A DNA stretch of 64,000 nucleotides from Microbacterium profundi (GCF_000763375.1 NZ_JPSY01000001.1:124001-188000); one strand, 5' to 3'; numbered from the stretch's first letter, positions 8,557-18,248 are shown. Program-made: numbers and translations. The notes: generated by a model from the sequence alone, not told the origin.

Positions 8557-10692
8557 TCAGACGCCGAGCGCCTGCCGAAGCAGGTGCATGAGCGCCGCCA
8601 GCTGCACGGACTCGCTCGGGGTCTCGAGCACCGCTTCGCCGTCCAGCGCCCTGGCCGCGAGGCCCTGCTTCTGATCGATGAGCTCGGCGATCTTGGTGTC
8701 GATCGTGTGCGCGGCGATGATCCGCCATGCCGTGACCGGCTCGTCCTGCCCGATGCGGTGCACGCGGTCGATCGCCTGCGTCTGCTCTGCGGCGGTCCAG
8801 CTCAGCTCTGCGAGGACGACGTTGGACGCCGCCTGCAGATTGAGACCGACGCCGGCGGCGGTGAGCGAGCACACCGCGATGCCGACGCTCTCATCTGCGT
8901 TGAAGTCGTCGATCGCCTGCTGTCGTGCCGGTGTCGTCTGATCGCCGCGGATCGAGACGTAGCGGATGCCGGATGCCCTGAAGTGCGCCTCGGCCTGGTC
9001 CATGACGTCGATGTGCTTGGCGAAGAAGACGACCTTGCCGACCGACCGCTGAAGCTGGGCGGCGTAATCCGCCGCGAGCTGGGCCTTGGCCTGACCGATC
9101 TTGCGGACCATCGTGAAGACGTTGTCTCCGCCGGTTCCCGCGGCCCTCGACTCCTCGAGCTCATTGTGCGCCACGAGACGGACGATGTCCTCGTCGATCT
9201 CACCGGGCTCCAGCCCTCGATCGCCACGGGCCTGCAGGATGCGACGATACTTCGCGGCCAGCCGCTCCCCCAGTTCGCGCTCGGCCTGTCGGATGCCGCG
9301 GCCGAACTCGTCGTCCAGCTGCACGGGCAGGTCTGCGATCAGTTTGTCCGGAAGGTCGGCGGCGACGTCCTTCTTCTTGCGTCGGACGATACCCATCGAG
9401 ATGACGGCATCGCGCGCCTCGGCGTAGAAGGACTTGTCTGCGGGTGTGAGTCCGGTGGCATCGAGCTTCTCCATCAGCTCCACGCCTGGCTTGTCGCCTG
9501 TGGTCCAGCCGAGGAAACGCCAGATCGCGTCGAAGTCCTCGACGTCGTTGATCAGCGGCGTACCGGTGAGCGCCATCATGAGCGGGTCGTGGGAGCGCTC
9601 ACGGATGCGCGAGGCCAGCGCGAGCACGTTCTGCGAACGCTGCGAGGAGAGGTTCTTGATGAAGTGCGCCTCATCCACGACCATGCCCTTGAGCCCGATC
9701 GAACTGAGCCACGACAGGTGACGGTCGAGGATCTCGTAGTTCACGATGAAGACGTCGGCGAACGCGTCGATATCGGCACCGTCGCCCTGGATCACGGTGG
9801 CCTTGCGCTGCGGGGTCCAGCGTTCGACCTCTCGAGCCCAGTTCATCTTCACCACGTTCGGCACGACGACGAGGAGGGGGTATGCATCGGCGATGGATGC
9901 GGCGAGAACCGACTGCGCGGTCTTGCCGAGGCCCGGCTCGTCCGCCAGGAGGAAGCTGCGGTGACCTGCACGCACGGATTCGAGGAATCGCGACTGGTGC
10001 ACCATGACCTCGAGGCCCCTGGGCGAGATGTGATCGTACTCAGGTGTCGGCGGGAGCTCCATGGTCGCTGCCGACCCGCCTGCACCTGTCTCGAACGCCT
10101 TGTACAGAGGGCCCATCAGCTCCCAGTCGTCGAGCCTGCGCCGCGGGGCCGTCTGGCGCCGGGGCGTGAGGTCGGGTGCCAGGAAAGGGTTCGCGAGCTG
10201 TCGTGATTCCACCGCGGCCGGGATCACCTGGCGTTCGGCCAGTGCCGCCGGTACCACGGGGGCCTGCACCGGCGCGATGTCGGTGATGATGAGCTCTTCC
10301 GGTGCGAGCTCGGCGCCGGACTCCAGCAGCCAGTCGCGACGCATGCGCTTGGCCACCGGGCTGGTGGCCGAGTCCGCCTCGAGCAACTGGATGAGAGAGG
10401 TGTCGCGCGCGGCGGTCTTGGCGAGGATCGTCGCGACGCCGTCGAGCCGCTTGAGCAGTTCGGCGCGTGTCGAGTCCACGAACGCGGCATCCGTCTTCAC
10501 TCTGGCGCGCTCCTCGCGCACCAGGAAGGCGATCACCTGAAACTTCACCCGGTTCGTCGGCCCGAGCTTTCCGCGCTGAGCCTTGGCCTCGATCTCGCGC
10601 ACCTTGCGGGCGAGGATCGGGATCAGCGGGGCGTCGTCATCACGACGTGACGTCTTCTTGCGCCGCGTGGCGGCGGTTGCCGTAGTCGGCAT
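8557..10692 (-). CDS. SNF2-family DEAD/DEAH-box helicase
   Basis: SF2 ATPase of the SNF2/Rad54-like class (711 aa). The N-terminal ~240 residues are basic and helical with no recognised domain. The helicase core begins with LADEPGLGKTAQSVL (Walker A), VVPNVVKMNW (Ia), VDEAHFIKN (DEAH box, II) and ALTGTPLIND (III). The second RecA domain ends with AIDRVHRIGQDEPVTAW (VI). The compact core resembles SMARCAL1/HARP-like DNA translocases more than large HepA/RapA proteins. A role in DNA repair or remodelling is an inference. The start is ATG 10692 with a strong CAGGAGGAGC ribosome site. Confidence 0.85.
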   Translation of the reverse strand: MPTTATAATRRKKTSRRDDDAPLIPILARKVREIEAKAQRGKLGPTNRVKFQVIAFLVREERARVKTDAAFVDSTRAELLKRLDGVATILAKTAARDTSLIQLLEADSATSPVAKRMRRDWLLESGAELAPEELIITDIAPVQAPVVPAALAERQVIPAAVESRQLANPFLAPDLTPRRQTAPRRRLDDWELMGPLYKAFETGAGGSAATMELPPTPEYDHISPRGLEVMVHQSRFLESVRAGHRSFLLADEPGLGKTAQSVLAASIADAYPLLVVVPNVVKMNWAREVERWTPQRKATVIQGDGADIDAFADVFIVNYEILDRHLSWLSSIGLKGMVVDEAHFIKNLSSQRSQNVLALASRIRERSHDPLMMALTGTPLINDVEDFDAIWRFLGWTTGDKPGVELMEKLDATGLTPADKSFYAEARDAVISMGIVRRKKKDVAADLPDKLIADLPVQLDDEFGRGIRQAERELGERLAAKYRRILQARGDRGLEPGEIDEDIVRLVAHNELEESRAAGTGGDNVFTMVRKIGQAKAQLAADYAAQLQRSVGKVVFFAKHIDVMDQAEAHFRASGIRYVSIRGDQTTPARQQAIDDFNADESVGIAVCSLTAAGVGLNLQAASNVVLAELSWTAAEQTQAIDRVHRIGQDEPVTAWRIIAAHTIDTKIAELIDQKQGLAARALDGEAVLETPSESVQLAALMHLLRQALGV

Positions 10693-10713
10693 GCTCCTCC
10701 TGAGCGTGAATAC

Positions 10714-10737
10714 CGAACCGCCGTGAAGGTCGGTTCG
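10714..10737. repeat. Inverted repeat upstream of the SNF2 gene
   Basis: Arms CGAACCG (10714-10720) and CGGTTCG (10731-10737) are separated by 10 bases, about 22 bases upstream of the helicase start. This could be an operator or a weak hairpin between ribF and the helicase. The rest of the 10693-10884 spacer shows no gene. Confidence 0.35.
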
Positions 10738-10884
10738 TGCCGTACGAGTCGTCCGCGTGTGGCGCCAGCCAGGACCGTGCGAACGTTGTGCGGTCGTTCT
10801 CCTGGTGCCGGTGTGGCGCGCTCTGAAAACGACTCTGCGAGAAGTTTACGTCATTCTCGCGGCAAATCATCGCTCGGCGGACGA

Positions 10885-11841
10885 CTATGCCCGCACGTCA
10901 CCCGTCAGAAGGGCGCGAGCTGCCACCACATCGGCCGCCATCTGCGCCATGAGCGCATCGATGCCCTCGAATGCGACCATGCCGCGAAGGCGCTCGGTGA
11001 ACTCCACAGTGACGTCGTGCCCGTAGAGGTCGAGGGAGTCCTCATCGAGCACATGCGCCTCGACCTGACGCACCAGGACATCGTCGAAGGTCGGGTTCGT
11101 CCCGACCGAGACCGCCGCCGGATATCTGATGTCCGTGTCGCGATCCACCAGCCATCCCGCGTACACGCCGTCCGCCGGCACGAGCGAATCGACACTCGCC
11201 GACAGGTTCGCCGTGGGGAAGCCCAGCTCACGCCCGCGCTTGAGTCCGTGCACGACCTCGCCGCGCACGTCGACCGAGCGCCCGAGGACCGCCTCGGCCT
11301 TGTTCACATCACCCTCGGCGAGCAGTTCGCGTATCCAACTGGATGAGACGCGGCGCTCGGAGCCCTCGACGTAAACGTCCTCGACCACGTCAACCGTGAA
11401 GCCGTACTGCGGCCCGAGCTCGCGCAGGAGGTCGGGGGTGCCCGCTCCCTTGTGCCCGAACCGGAAGTCGCGTCCCACGAGCACGGTGGACACGTGCAGC
11501 GCGTCGACCAGGATCTTCTCCACGAATTCGACCGGCGTGCGCGAGGCCAGTTCGCGATCGAACGTCAGCAGCAGCGTCGCCTCGAGTCCGAGTTCGCCGA
11601 GCAGCTCGAGCTTGCGCTCCACCGAGACCACGTTCTCCGGGCAGATCTCCGGTCGCAGCAGCGCGAGCGGGTTCCGGTCGAACGTGACCGCGACGGCGCG
11701 GGCCCCGGATGCCGCGGCATCCGCCATGAGACGCTCGATCACCGCACGGTGTCCGGCGTGCACGCCGTCGAACTTGCCGATCGCGACGACTGAGGGACCG
11801 AAATCGGCCAGCACCTCGCTCGGGTCGCGGAAGACGATCAC
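10885..11841 (-). CDS. ribF: Bifunctional riboflavin kinase / FMN adenylyltransferase
   Basis: Makes FMN and FAD from riboflavin (318 aa). The N-terminal nucleotidyltransferase domain has AIGKFDGVHAGHRAV, GRDFRFGHKGAGT and SSSWIRELL. The C-terminal riboflavin kinase domain has GRELGFPTANL and PADGVYAGW. The GTG at 11841 is chosen because a GGAGGTGATGGC ribosome site sits directly upstream and the codon overlaps the TGA of the upstream gene (GTGA). A longer frame to 11895 would overlap that gene further. It is the last gene of the truB operon. Confidence 0.92.
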   Translation of the reverse strand: MIVFRDPSEVLADFGPSVVAIGKFDGVHAGHRAVIERLMADAAASGARAVAVTFDRNPLALLRPEICPENVVSVERKLELLGELGLEATLLLTFDRELASRTPVEFVEKILVDALHVSTVLVGRDFRFGHKGAGTPDLLRELGPQYGFTVDVVEDVYVEGSERRVSSSWIRELLAEGDVNKAEAVLGRSVDVRGEVVHGLKRGRELGFPTANLSASVDSLVPADGVYAGWLVDRDTDIRYPAAVSVGTNPTFDDVLVRQVEAHVLDEDSLDLYGHDVTVEFTERLRGMVAFEGIDALMAQMAADVVAARALLTGDVRA

Positions 11842-12275
11842 GCCATCACCTCCGCGGTGCGTGCCGCATCGACAGGGCGATGCGTGCGCAGCCACCAGAT
11901 GCCGAACATCGGCAGAACCAGCGGGATGAACAGGTAGCCGCGGCCGAACACCGACCAGACCGAGTCGTGCTGGAACAGCTCTGGAACTGCAAGACTCAGC
12001 ACCCCGACCACGAGCACGCCCACCAGCTCGAAGACGATCGCGACCCAGGCCACCGTGTACCAGCCGCGTCGGCCGGCGAGCACCAGTGCCAGCGTCGCGA
12101 GGATGTACACGACGGCGGCGATCGCCGAGAGCGAGTACGCCAGTGGCGCCTCGTCGAACTTCCGCACGATCTGCACGAAGCTGCGGCCGGTGGCAGCCAG
12201 CGCCATCACGGCGTAGACGATGACGAGGACGCGGCCTATGCCGGTCATCTGATTGCGGGTTGCAGTGGTGCTCAT
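11838..12275 (-). CDS. Hypothetical four-helix membrane protein
   Basis: A 145-residue integral membrane protein of unknown function. Four hydrophobic stretches are visible: GRVLVIVYAVMALA, LSAIAAVVYILATLALVLA, VAWVAIVFELVGVLVVGVL and FIPLVLPMFGIWW. It begins MSTTATRNQMTGIG at ATG 12275, preceded by GGAGG at good spacing. An in-frame ATG four codons earlier would put the ribosome site inside the coding sequence. It overlaps ribF by four bases and lies in the truB-ribF cluster. A TAGAAT element at 12286-12291 may give it its own promoter. Confidence 0.65.
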   Translation of the reverse strand: MSTTATRNQMTGIGRVLVIVYAVMALAATGRSFVQIVRKFDEAPLAYSLSAIAAVVYILATLALVLAGRRGWYTVAWVAIVFELVGVLVVGVLSLAVPELFQHDSVWSVFGRGYLFIPLVLPMFGIWWLRTHRPVDAARTAEVMA

Positions 12276-12285
12276 AGCATCCTCC

Positions 12286-12291
12286 ATTCTA
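12286..12291 (-). promoter_or_regulatory. Candidate -10 element
   Basis: TAGAAT on the minus strand, a near-consensus -10, 10 bases before the ATG of the membrane protein gene at 12275. Confidence 0.4.
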
Positions 12292-12322
12292 AGCGCGCGA
12301 GGAATGCTCGATGGCCGCACGC

Positions 12323-12691
12323 TCAGCCGACCTGCACGGTCCAGATCACCTGCATCCGCCAGAGCATGATGGCGACGGCGAGGGCGATGACGCCGAGGAT
12401 GACGGTGCTCCAGCGGCTGCGCTCGAGCAGCGCCCAGATCACACCGCCGATCGGCAGCAATGCGGCCGACACGAGATAGACCCAGAACTCCAGCGGATCG
12501 CCCGATGGCGGGTTTCCGGCGAACGGTGCGACGATCGCCATGACGATCTGCCCGATCAGCAGGACCTCGACGAGCGCGAGCGCGCCGACGGAGAAGTCGC
12601 TCGGACGCCGGCCCGCGAGGCCGGCAATCGCGCAGAACGCGCCGGCTGCCACGGCGACCACGATCTGCAACGTGGTGAACCAGATGATCAT
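12323..12691 (-). CDS. Hypothetical small membrane protein downstream of truB
   Basis: A 122-residue protein with four hydrophobic segments (IVVAVAAGAFCAIAGLAG, LALVEVLLIGQIVMAIVA, FWVYLVSAALLPIGGVIWAL, STVILGVIALAVAIMLW). It has no recognisable domain. Its start overlaps the truB stop by four bases (ATGA), so it is translationally coupled to truB. Both this gene and the next look like small membrane proteins carried in the truB-ribF operon. No function can be assigned. Confidence 0.65.
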   Translation of the reverse strand: MIIWFTTLQIVVAVAAGAFCAIAGLAGRRPSDFSVGALALVEVLLIGQIVMAIVAPFAGNPPSGDPLEFWVYLVSAALLPIGGVIWALLERSRWSTVILGVIALAVAIMLWRMQVIWTVQVG

Positions 12692-13578
12692 CGTGCCTCC
12701 GGCATGTTCATGACGCTCTTGAGGTCGCCGCCGCGCTTCTGCACGATCCCGACGAGTCCGCCTTCGGGATCGATCGCCGCGGCAAGAGCACCTTCGAGTC
12801 TGACGGCCTGATCTCCCAGTCGCTTTCCGTGCCGCAGGTCTCGTGCATCGTCTGCAGAGACCTCGAGCGGCTGCATGATGGTCGACGCCGCTGCGGCGGG
12901 CGTCAGCGTCTCCGCCTCGGCAAGGGAATCGATGTCGACGGCGCCCGCGACCTCGAAAGGTCCTATCCGCGTACGGCGGAGAGCGGTGAGGTGTCCGCCG
13001 ATGCCGAGCGCATCCCCCAGGTCGCGGGCGAGTGCACGGATGTATGTGCCCGATGAGCAGTCCACCACCACGTCGAGATCGATGAGACCGTCACCGCGAC
13101 GCTCATCCATGACGTCGAATCTCGAGACCGTGACCACCCTCGCCTTGAGCTCCACCTGTTCGCCGGCGCGAACGAGGTCATAGGCCCGACGACCATCGAC
13201 CTTGATCGCAGACACAGCGCTGGGCACCTGGGAGATCTCGCCGGTGAGCGCGGCGATCCCGGCGCGGATCTGCTCGCCCGCCACTGCATCGACGTCGGCG
13301 GCGTCTGCTGCGCGGGTGATCTCGCCTTCTGCGTCGTCCGTGCCCGTCGCCTGCCCGAGCCGGATCGTCGCCACGTAGGTCTTGTCGGCGCCGACGACGT
13401 ACGTGAGGAGCCGGGTGGCGCCTTCGATGCCGAGCACCAGCAGACCGGTCGCCATCGGATCGAGGGTGCCTGCGTGCCCGATCTTGCGTGTGCCGAACGC
13501 CTTACGCGTACGCGCGACCACATCGTGGCTGGTGAGCCCACCGGGCTTGTCGACGAGGAGGATGCCGGGTGCGACCAT
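12688..13578 (-). CDS. truB: tRNA pseudouridine-55 synthase
   Basis: Makes pseudouridine 55 in the T-loop of elongator tRNAs (296 aa). The N-terminus has GILLVDKPGGLTSHDVV and the catalytic segment GHAGTLDPMATGLLVLGI with its essential Asp. Further conserved blocks are KTYVATIRLG and SSGTYIRALARDLG. The ATG at 13578 follows six G residues and lies exactly 6 bases after TAGGCT (13585-13590), fitting a leaderless transcript. It is transcribed away from mutY from a compact divergent promoter region. It overlaps a small membrane gene downstream. Confidence 0.94.
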   Translation of the reverse strand: MVAPGILLVDKPGGLTSHDVVARTRKAFGTRKIGHAGTLDPMATGLLVLGIEGATRLLTYVVGADKTYVATIRLGQATGTDDAEGEITRAADAADVDAVAGEQIRAGIAALTGEISQVPSAVSAIKVDGRRAYDLVRAGEQVELKARVVTVSRFDVMDERRGDGLIDLDVVVDCSSGTYIRALARDLGDALGIGGHLTALRRTRIGPFEVAGAVDIDSLAEAETLTPAAAASTIMQPLEVSADDARDLRHGKRLGDQAVRLEGALAAAIDPEGGLVGIVQKRGGDLKSVMNMPEAR

Positions 13579-13584
13579 CCCCCC

Positions 13585-13590
13585 AGCCTA
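13585..13590 (-). promoter_or_regulatory. -10 element of leaderless truB transcript
   Basis: TAGGCT on the minus strand with exactly 6 bases to the truB ATG. Confidence 0.55.
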
Positions 13591-13664
13591 CCGAGACTGC
13601 GGCAGTCGTCTGATCGCCGTGTCGGTCCCGCGACCGATGAAGATCGCCGCCGTGTCCGTCGACA

Positions 13665-13670
13665 TAGGCT
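13665..13670 (+). promoter_or_regulatory. -10 element of leaderless mutY transcript
   Basis: TAGGCT with exactly 6 bases to the mutY GTG at 13677. Confidence 0.55.
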
Positions 13671-13676
13671 GGTGAG

Positions 13677-14576
13677 GTGCAAGCCATCTCGACACCTCCC
13701 CCGCACCTGTCTCCGGTGCTCGCGGACTGGTATCGCTCGGGTGCCAGGGATCTCCCGTGGCGCCGGCCCGAGTTCCATGTGCAATTCGGTGCATGGGGAA
13801 CGCTGGTCAGCGAGTTCATGCTGCAGCAGACACCGGTGAACCGGGTGATCCCTCATCTCGAGGCCTGGCTCGGGCGGTGGCCGACACCGACCGCGATGTC
13901 GACTGCGACGCCGGCAGAGGTCGTGATGCAGTGGGCGAATCTGGGTTACCCCCGCCGCGCACTCTGGTTGCACCGCGCCGCGATCGAGATCTCCGAGCGT
14001 CACGGTGGGGACGTCCCACGGGACGTCGACGCTCTGCTCGCGCTGTCGGGCATCGGCGACTACACGGCTCGGGCGGTCGCAGCGTTCGCTTTCGGCGACC
14101 GGCATCCGGTCGTCGACACCAACACGCGTCGCGTCATCGCACGCGCCGTGGACGGTAGGTCTCAACCGGGGCCGGCCGCGCGCCGTGATCTCGTGGCTAT
14201 GGATGCGCTGCTGCCGCACGCCGACGACGAGTCGGCGGTCTTCAACGCCGCGATGATGGAACTCGGTGCGACGGTGTGCACTGCGCACGCGCCGAAGTGC
14301 GAGGTGTGCCCACTGGCGACGCAGTGCACGTGGCTCTCATCCGGACGCCCGGACACCGGCGACGGACGCCGGCGGCAGGCGCGATACGAAGGCTCGGATC
14401 GGCAGGCCCGTGGCGCGGTGCTGAAGGCGCTGCGCCACTCGGATGCCGGTGAGATGCCGCTCGATGAGGTCATTCACGACTGGCGGGACGGCGCACAGCG
14501 CGACCGCGCGATCGATTCCCTGATCGCAGACGGACTCGCCGAGGCGTCGGAGCAGTCGCTCCGGCTGCCGCATTGA
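13677..14576 (+). CDS. mutY: A/G-specific adenine DNA glycosylase
   Basis: Base-excision repair enzyme that removes adenine mispaired with 8-oxoguanine (299 aa). It has the catalytic-Glu region SEFMLQQTPVNRV, a helix-hairpin-helix (LSGIGDYTARAV) and the catalytic Asp in HPVVDTNTRRV. The [4Fe-4S] motif is C-x6-C-x2-C-x5-C in CTAHAPKCEVCPLATQC. It is shorter than E. coli MutY (about 350 aa), so the C-terminal 8-oxoG-recognition domain is reduced to about 80 residues. The GTG start lies 6 bases after TAGGCT and has no ribosome site, so it is probably leaderless. Confidence 0.93.
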   Translation: MQAISTPPPHLSPVLADWYRSGARDLPWRRPEFHVQFGAWGTLVSEFMLQQTPVNRVIPHLEAWLGRWPTPTAMSTATPAEVVMQWANLGYPRRALWLHRAAIEISERHGGDVPRDVDALLALSGIGDYTARAVAAFAFGDRHPVVDTNTRRVIARAVDGRSQPGPAARRDLVAMDALLPHADDESAVFNAAMMELGATVCTAHAPKCEVCPLATQCTWLSSGRPDTGDGRRRQARYEGSDRQARGAVLKALRHSDAGEMPLDEVIHDWRDGAQRDRAIDSLIADGLAEASEQSLRLPH

Positions 14577-14588
14577 CCGGCGGGCGGA

Positions 14589-15020
14589 CTACTGCTGGTC
14601 GTCCTCATCGGCGCGCACATACGGGTCGGCGTCGCCGGCGTGCGTGGCTGATGATGCGAGCTTGGCCACCTCGGCGTCTCGCATCTGCGCCTGGTGAAGC
14701 AGCGCAGTGATGTTGTCGGCGTTCTCCGGAAGCGCATCGGGGATGAACTCCAGGGTCGGCACCAGACGAGTGCTCAGCTGCTTTCCGACTTCGCTGCGCA
14801 GCATGCCGGTCGCAGAGGCGAGTGCCGCAGCACTGGATGCTCTCTCCTCGTCGGTGCCGAGCACGGTGTAGAACGCCGATGCGTGCTGCAGGTCACCGGA
14901 GACGCGGACGTCGGTGATGGTCACGAAGCCGAGCCGCGGGTCGCGCAGGCCCTTCTCGAGACGCTCCGCCAGGATGACGCGAATCCGATCCGCCAGGCGT
15001 GCCTGTCGTTCTCCAGCCAT
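14589..15020 (-). CDS. rbfA: Ribosome-binding factor A
   Basis: A 143-residue KH-like factor that binds the 30S subunit and helps 16S rRNA 5'-end maturation and cold adaptation. Family features are ARLADRIRVILAERLEKGLRDPRLGFVTITDV and the second half around LPENADNITALLHQA. The tail is acidic (ADEDDQQ). The ATG at 15020 is preceded by AGAAGGAA. A longer frame into the infB spacer is rejected because it would read through a strong hairpin. It lies downstream of infB on the same strand and is separated from it by that hairpin. Confidence 0.92.
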   Translation of the reverse strand: MAGERQARLADRIRVILAERLEKGLRDPRLGFVTITDVRVSGDLQHASAFYTVLGTDEERASSAAALASATGMLRSEVGKQLSTRLVPTLEFIPDALPENADNITALLHQAQMRDAEVAKLASSATHAGDADPYVRADEDDQQ

Positions 15021-15043
15021 TTCCTTCTTCTTCCGTGTGACGA

Positions 15044-15071
15044 ATGAGGGGCGCCCGTGGGCGCCCCTCAT
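15044..15071 (-). terminator. Strong hairpin between infB and rbfA
   Basis: A near-perfect inverted repeat with 13-base arms (ATGAGGGGCGCCC and its complement) around a 2-base centre. It sits between the infB stop (15083) and the rbfA start (15020). There is no proper U-tract, so it could be an actinobacterial-type terminator, a partial attenuator or a processing site. Confidence 0.6.
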
Positions 15072-15082
15072 ATTTGATCAGA

Positions 15083-17875
15083 TCAGCCGCGAGGCTTCTC
15101 GACCAGTTCGGTGGTCTCGATCTCGTCGCCGATCTGGATGTCGTTGAACTTGCCGAGGCCGATACCGGCCTCGTAGTCCGTGCGCACCTCGGTGACGTCA
15201 TCCTTGAATCGGCGCAGCGACTCGATGGCGAGGCCATCGGCGAGCACGACCCCGTCGCGGATGATGCGAGCCTTGGCGTTTCGCGTGATCGTTCCCGATC
15301 GCACGATGACACCGGCGATGTTGCCGAACTTCGAGGAGCGGAACACCTCGCGGATCTCGGCGACACCGGACTGGATCTCTTCGAACTCCGGCTTGAGCAT
15401 GCCCTTGAGTGAACTCTCGATCTCATCGATCGCGGAGTAGATGACCGAGTAGAACCGGACATCCACGCCCTCACGAGCCGCAGCCTCACGGGCCTTGGGG
15501 TCGGGGCGGACGTTGAAGCCCACGATGATCGCGTTGTCGATCGTCGCCAGGTTCACATCCGACTCGGTGACAGCACCCACACCGCGGTGGATGATGCGCA
15601 GCTGCACAGTGTCGTCGACCTCGATCTTGAGCAGCGACTCCTCCAGCGCCTCGACGGCACCGGAGACGTCACCCTTGATGATGAGGTTGAGCGTCTCGAC
15701 CTTGCCCTCTTCGAGAGCACGGGTGAAGTCCTCGAGCGAGATGCGCTTGCGAGCCTTGGCCAGCAGGGCGTTGCGCTCGACGGCCTCACGCTTCTCAGCG
15801 ATCTGGCGAGCCATGCGGTCCTCTTCGGTGACGATGAAGACGTCACCGGCGCGCGGCACCGAGTTGAGACCCTGCACCTGCACCGGACGGGACGGGTATG
15901 CCTCGTCGACTGCTTCGCCGTTCTCGTCGAGCATCGCACGGACTCGGCCGTAGGCGGTGCCTGCGACGATCGAGTCACCGACGCGCAGCGTTCCGGACTG
16001 GATGAGCACTGTCGCGATCGAACCGCGTCCCTTGTCGAGCTTCGCCTCGATGGCGACTCCACGTGCGGACTTGTTCGGGTTCGCGGTGAGGTCCAGGCCC
16101 GCGTCGGCCGCGAGCAGAACAGCGTCCAGAAGCTCCTGGATGCCGGTGCCTGCACGCGCCGAGACGTCGACGAACATGACGTCTCCGCCATACTCCTCTG
16201 CGACGAGGCCGTACTCGGTCAGCTGCTGACGAACCTTCACCGGGTTGGCGTCCGGCTTGTCGACCTTGTTCACCGCGACCACGATCGGGACGCCGGCGGC
16301 CTGGGCGTGGTTGAGCGCCTCGACCGTCTGCGGCATGATGCCGTCGTCGGCCGCGACCACCAGGATCGCGAGGTCGGTGACCTGCGCACCACGGGCACGC
16401 ATGGCGGTGAACGCCTCGTGCCCGGGGGTGTCGATGAAGGTGATGGCGCGCTCGTGGCCCTCGTGCTCGGTCCACACCTGGTAGGCACCGATGTGCTGGG
16501 TGATGCCTCCGGCCTCACCCTCGATGACGTTGGTCTGACGGATCGCGTCGAGGAGGCGCGTCTTACCGTGGTCGACGTGACCCATGACGGTGACGACCGG
16601 CGGACGGATCTCGAGGTCGTCCTCGCTCTCCTCTTCGAGCTCCTTGGCGAGATCGAGACCGAAGCCCTCGAGGAGCTCCTTGTCCTCGTCCTCGGGCGAG
16701 ACCATCTGGATCTTGTAGCCGAGCTCCTCGCCGAGGACCTCGAAGGTCGCCTCGTCTAGCGACTCGGTGGCCGTGGCCATCTCGCCGAGGTTGAAGAGGA
16801 TCGTGACAAGGGTTCCGGGCTGCACGGTGTAGCCGGTCAGCGTCTCGATCTTGTCGGCGAAGTCTGCGATCGATGCGCCGCGGCGCATGCGGATGATCTC
16901 TCCGTTGCCGCGGGTGACGTTGACGCCACCGACGACCGGAGCCGACCGCATTTCGAACTCCTGCCGCTTCGCCCTACGCGACTTGCGCTGCTTGGACTTG
17001 CCGCCTCCCTTACCGAAGGCGCCTGCGGTTCCACCGCCGGGTCCACGACCACGGCCACCGCCGCCGCCTGGACGACCAGCGAAGCCGCCGCCGGGACGAG
17101 CACCGGGACCGCCGCCTGGTGCGCCTGCACCGGCGCCTGGACGACCGGGGCCGCCTGAGCGCTGCTGGAACGGTGCACCACCGGGACGACCGGGACCGCC
17201 GGAGCGCGGAGCACCGGGACGCGGGGCCCCCGGACGCGGAGCGCCCGGGCGGGGTGCTCCTGGACGCGGAGCCTGCGGACGCGGGATGTTACCAGGCGTC
17301 GGGCGCTGGCCCATGCCCTGAGCGGATGCGAAGGGGTTGTTGCCCGGACGCGGGCCGGCCGGGCGCTGGCCCATGCCCTGCGCGGACGAGAACGGGTTGT
17401 TGCCGGGGCGGGGGGCTCCGGGCTTGGGGGCGCCGCCCTTGTCGTCGGAATCCGCAACGGGCTTCGCAGCTGCGGGAGCCTCGGCAGCAGCGGGTGCCTG
17501 AGCAGCGGATGCTTCTGCAGCCGGTGCTGGTGCTTCTGCAGCCGGCGCTTCTGCGGGTGCAGGCTCGGGCGCCGGCTTCGGGCCGGGCTTGGGGCCCGGC
17601 GTCGGGGACTTCGGCCCTGGCGTCGCAGCACCGGGCTTGGCCGCACCGGATTTCGCGGCTGCGGGCTTCGCCGCAGCGGCAGGCTTCTCTTCAGCCTTGG
17701 GCTTGGAAGCACTGTCGGCCTCGATGGCCGCACGGAGCTTGCGAGCCACTGGGGGCTCGATGGTCGACGAAGGGCTCTTGACGAACTCGCCGAGCTCCTT
17801 CAGCTTTGCGAGTGCGAACTTGCTGTCGACGCCGAGCTCAGCGGCAATCTCGTGTACGCGTGGTTTGGCAGCCAC
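15083..17875 (-). CDS. infB: Translation initiation factor IF-2
   Basis: GTPase that places initiator tRNA on the 30S subunit (930 aa). The N-terminal ~330 residues are low-complexity Ala/Pro/Gly, with two near-identical copies of [17 protein letters not shown] and an array of RPGAP repeats. A basic [14 protein letters not shown] patch follows. The G domain has GHVDHGKT (G1), DTPGHEAF (G3) and NKVDKPDA (G4), and the C-terminal half carries domains II to IV. The GTG start has a good AGGAG site. ylxR is immediately upstream, as in many bacteria. Confidence 0.96.
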   Translation of the reverse strand: MAAKPRVHEIAAELGVDSKFALAKLKELGEFVKSPSSTIEPPVARKLRAAIEADSASKPKAEEKPAAAAKPAAAKSGAAKPGAATPGPKSPTPGPKPGPKPAPEPAPAEAPAAEAPAPAAEASAAQAPAAAEAPAAAKPVADSDDKGGAPKPGAPRPGNNPFSSAQGMGQRPAGPRPGNNPFASAQGMGQRPTPGNIPRPQAPRPGAPRPGAPRPGAPRPGAPRSGGPGRPGGAPFQQRSGGPGRPGAGAGAPGGGPGARPGGGFAGRPGGGGGRGRGPGGGTAGAFGKGGGKSKQRKSRRAKRQEFEMRSAPVVGGVNVTRGNGEIIRMRRGASIADFADKIETLTGYTVQPGTLVTILFNLGEMATATESLDEATFEVLGEELGYKIQMVSPEDEDKELLEGFGLDLAKELEEESEDDLEIRPPVVTVMGHVDHGKTRLLDAIRQTNVIEGEAGGITQHIGAYQVWTEHEGHERAITFIDTPGHEAFTAMRARGAQVTDLAILVVAADDGIMPQTVEALNHAQAAGVPIVVAVNKVDKPDANPVKVRQQLTEYGLVAEEYGGDVMFVDVSARAGTGIQELLDAVLLAADAGLDLTANPNKSARGVAIEAKLDKGRGSIATVLIQSGTLRVGDSIVAGTAYGRVRAMLDENGEAVDEAYPSRPVQVQGLNSVPRAGDVFIVTEEDRMARQIAEKREAVERNALLAKARKRISLEDFTRALEEGKVETLNLIIKGDVSGAVEALEESLLKIEVDDTVQLRIIHRGVGAVTESDVNLATIDNAIIVGFNVRPDPKAREAAAREGVDVRFYSVIYSAIDEIESSLKGMLKPEFEEIQSGVAEIREVFRSSKFGNIAGVIVRSGTITRNAKARIIRDGVVLADGLAIESLRRFKDDVTEVRTDYEAGIGLGKFNDIQIGDEIETTELVEKPRG

Positions 17876-17886
17876 AATTCTCCTGT

Positions 17887-17904
17887 CTGGGTCGGTCTAC
17901 CCAG
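17887..17904 (-). repeat. Small hairpin in the infB leader
   Basis: Arms CTGGGT and ACCCAG with a 6-base loop, 12 bases upstream of the infB GTG. It could influence translation start but is too weak for a confident role. Confidence 0.25.
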
Positions 17905-17934
17905 GCAGGGCAGACCACTAGTTGCGGACGGGTC

Positions 17935-18207
17935 TCATTTCGAGCCGTTCACTTTGTTTCCATAGCCATTCAGCCGTTTCTCGATGGTCTGCGTGTCCAG
18001 TGGTTCGGACACACGGAGGGCTCGTGCGAAAGCGCGGCGCCGCAGTGCGGCAGCCATGCATTCCTGCGTCGGATGCAGCCAGGCGCCCCTCCCTGTCATC
18101 ACGGCACGCTCATCGATGATGAGGACGCCGTCATGGGAAACCACTCTGAGAAGAGCGGATCGGGAAGCACGCACGCGACAACCGACGCACGTTCGTACAG
18201 GTTCCAT
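17935..18207 (-). CDS. ylxR: YlxR family RNA-binding protein (DUF448)
   Basis: A 90-residue protein of the YlxR family, found between nusA and infB in many bacteria. The family signature RTCVGCR is at residues 5-11, and GRGAWLHP and FARALRV follow. In other bacteria the family is linked to RNA binding and RNase P modulation, from general knowledge. The ATG at 18207 starts directly before RTCVGCR. Upstream translation in the same frame lacks family similarity. The C-terminal NKVNGSK is basic. Confidence 0.85.
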   Translation of the reverse strand: MEPVRTCVGCRVRASRSALLRVVSHDGVLIIDERAVMTGRGAWLHPTQECMAAALRRRAFARALRVSEPLDTQTIEKRLNGYGNKVNGSK

Positions 18208-18248
18208 CTTACACCGCGGCGGTGGGTGGCAACTCCAAGCCCCCGCCG

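Noticed and set aside
8521..10206. Plus-strand frame of 561 codons opposite the SNF2 helicase
   Set aside because: Shadow frame. The minus strand has intact helicase motifs I to VI and a strong ribosome site.
12963..14288. Minus-strand frame of 441 codons overlapping truB and mutY
   Set aside because: Shadow of truB in another frame and antisense to mutY; no recognisable domain.
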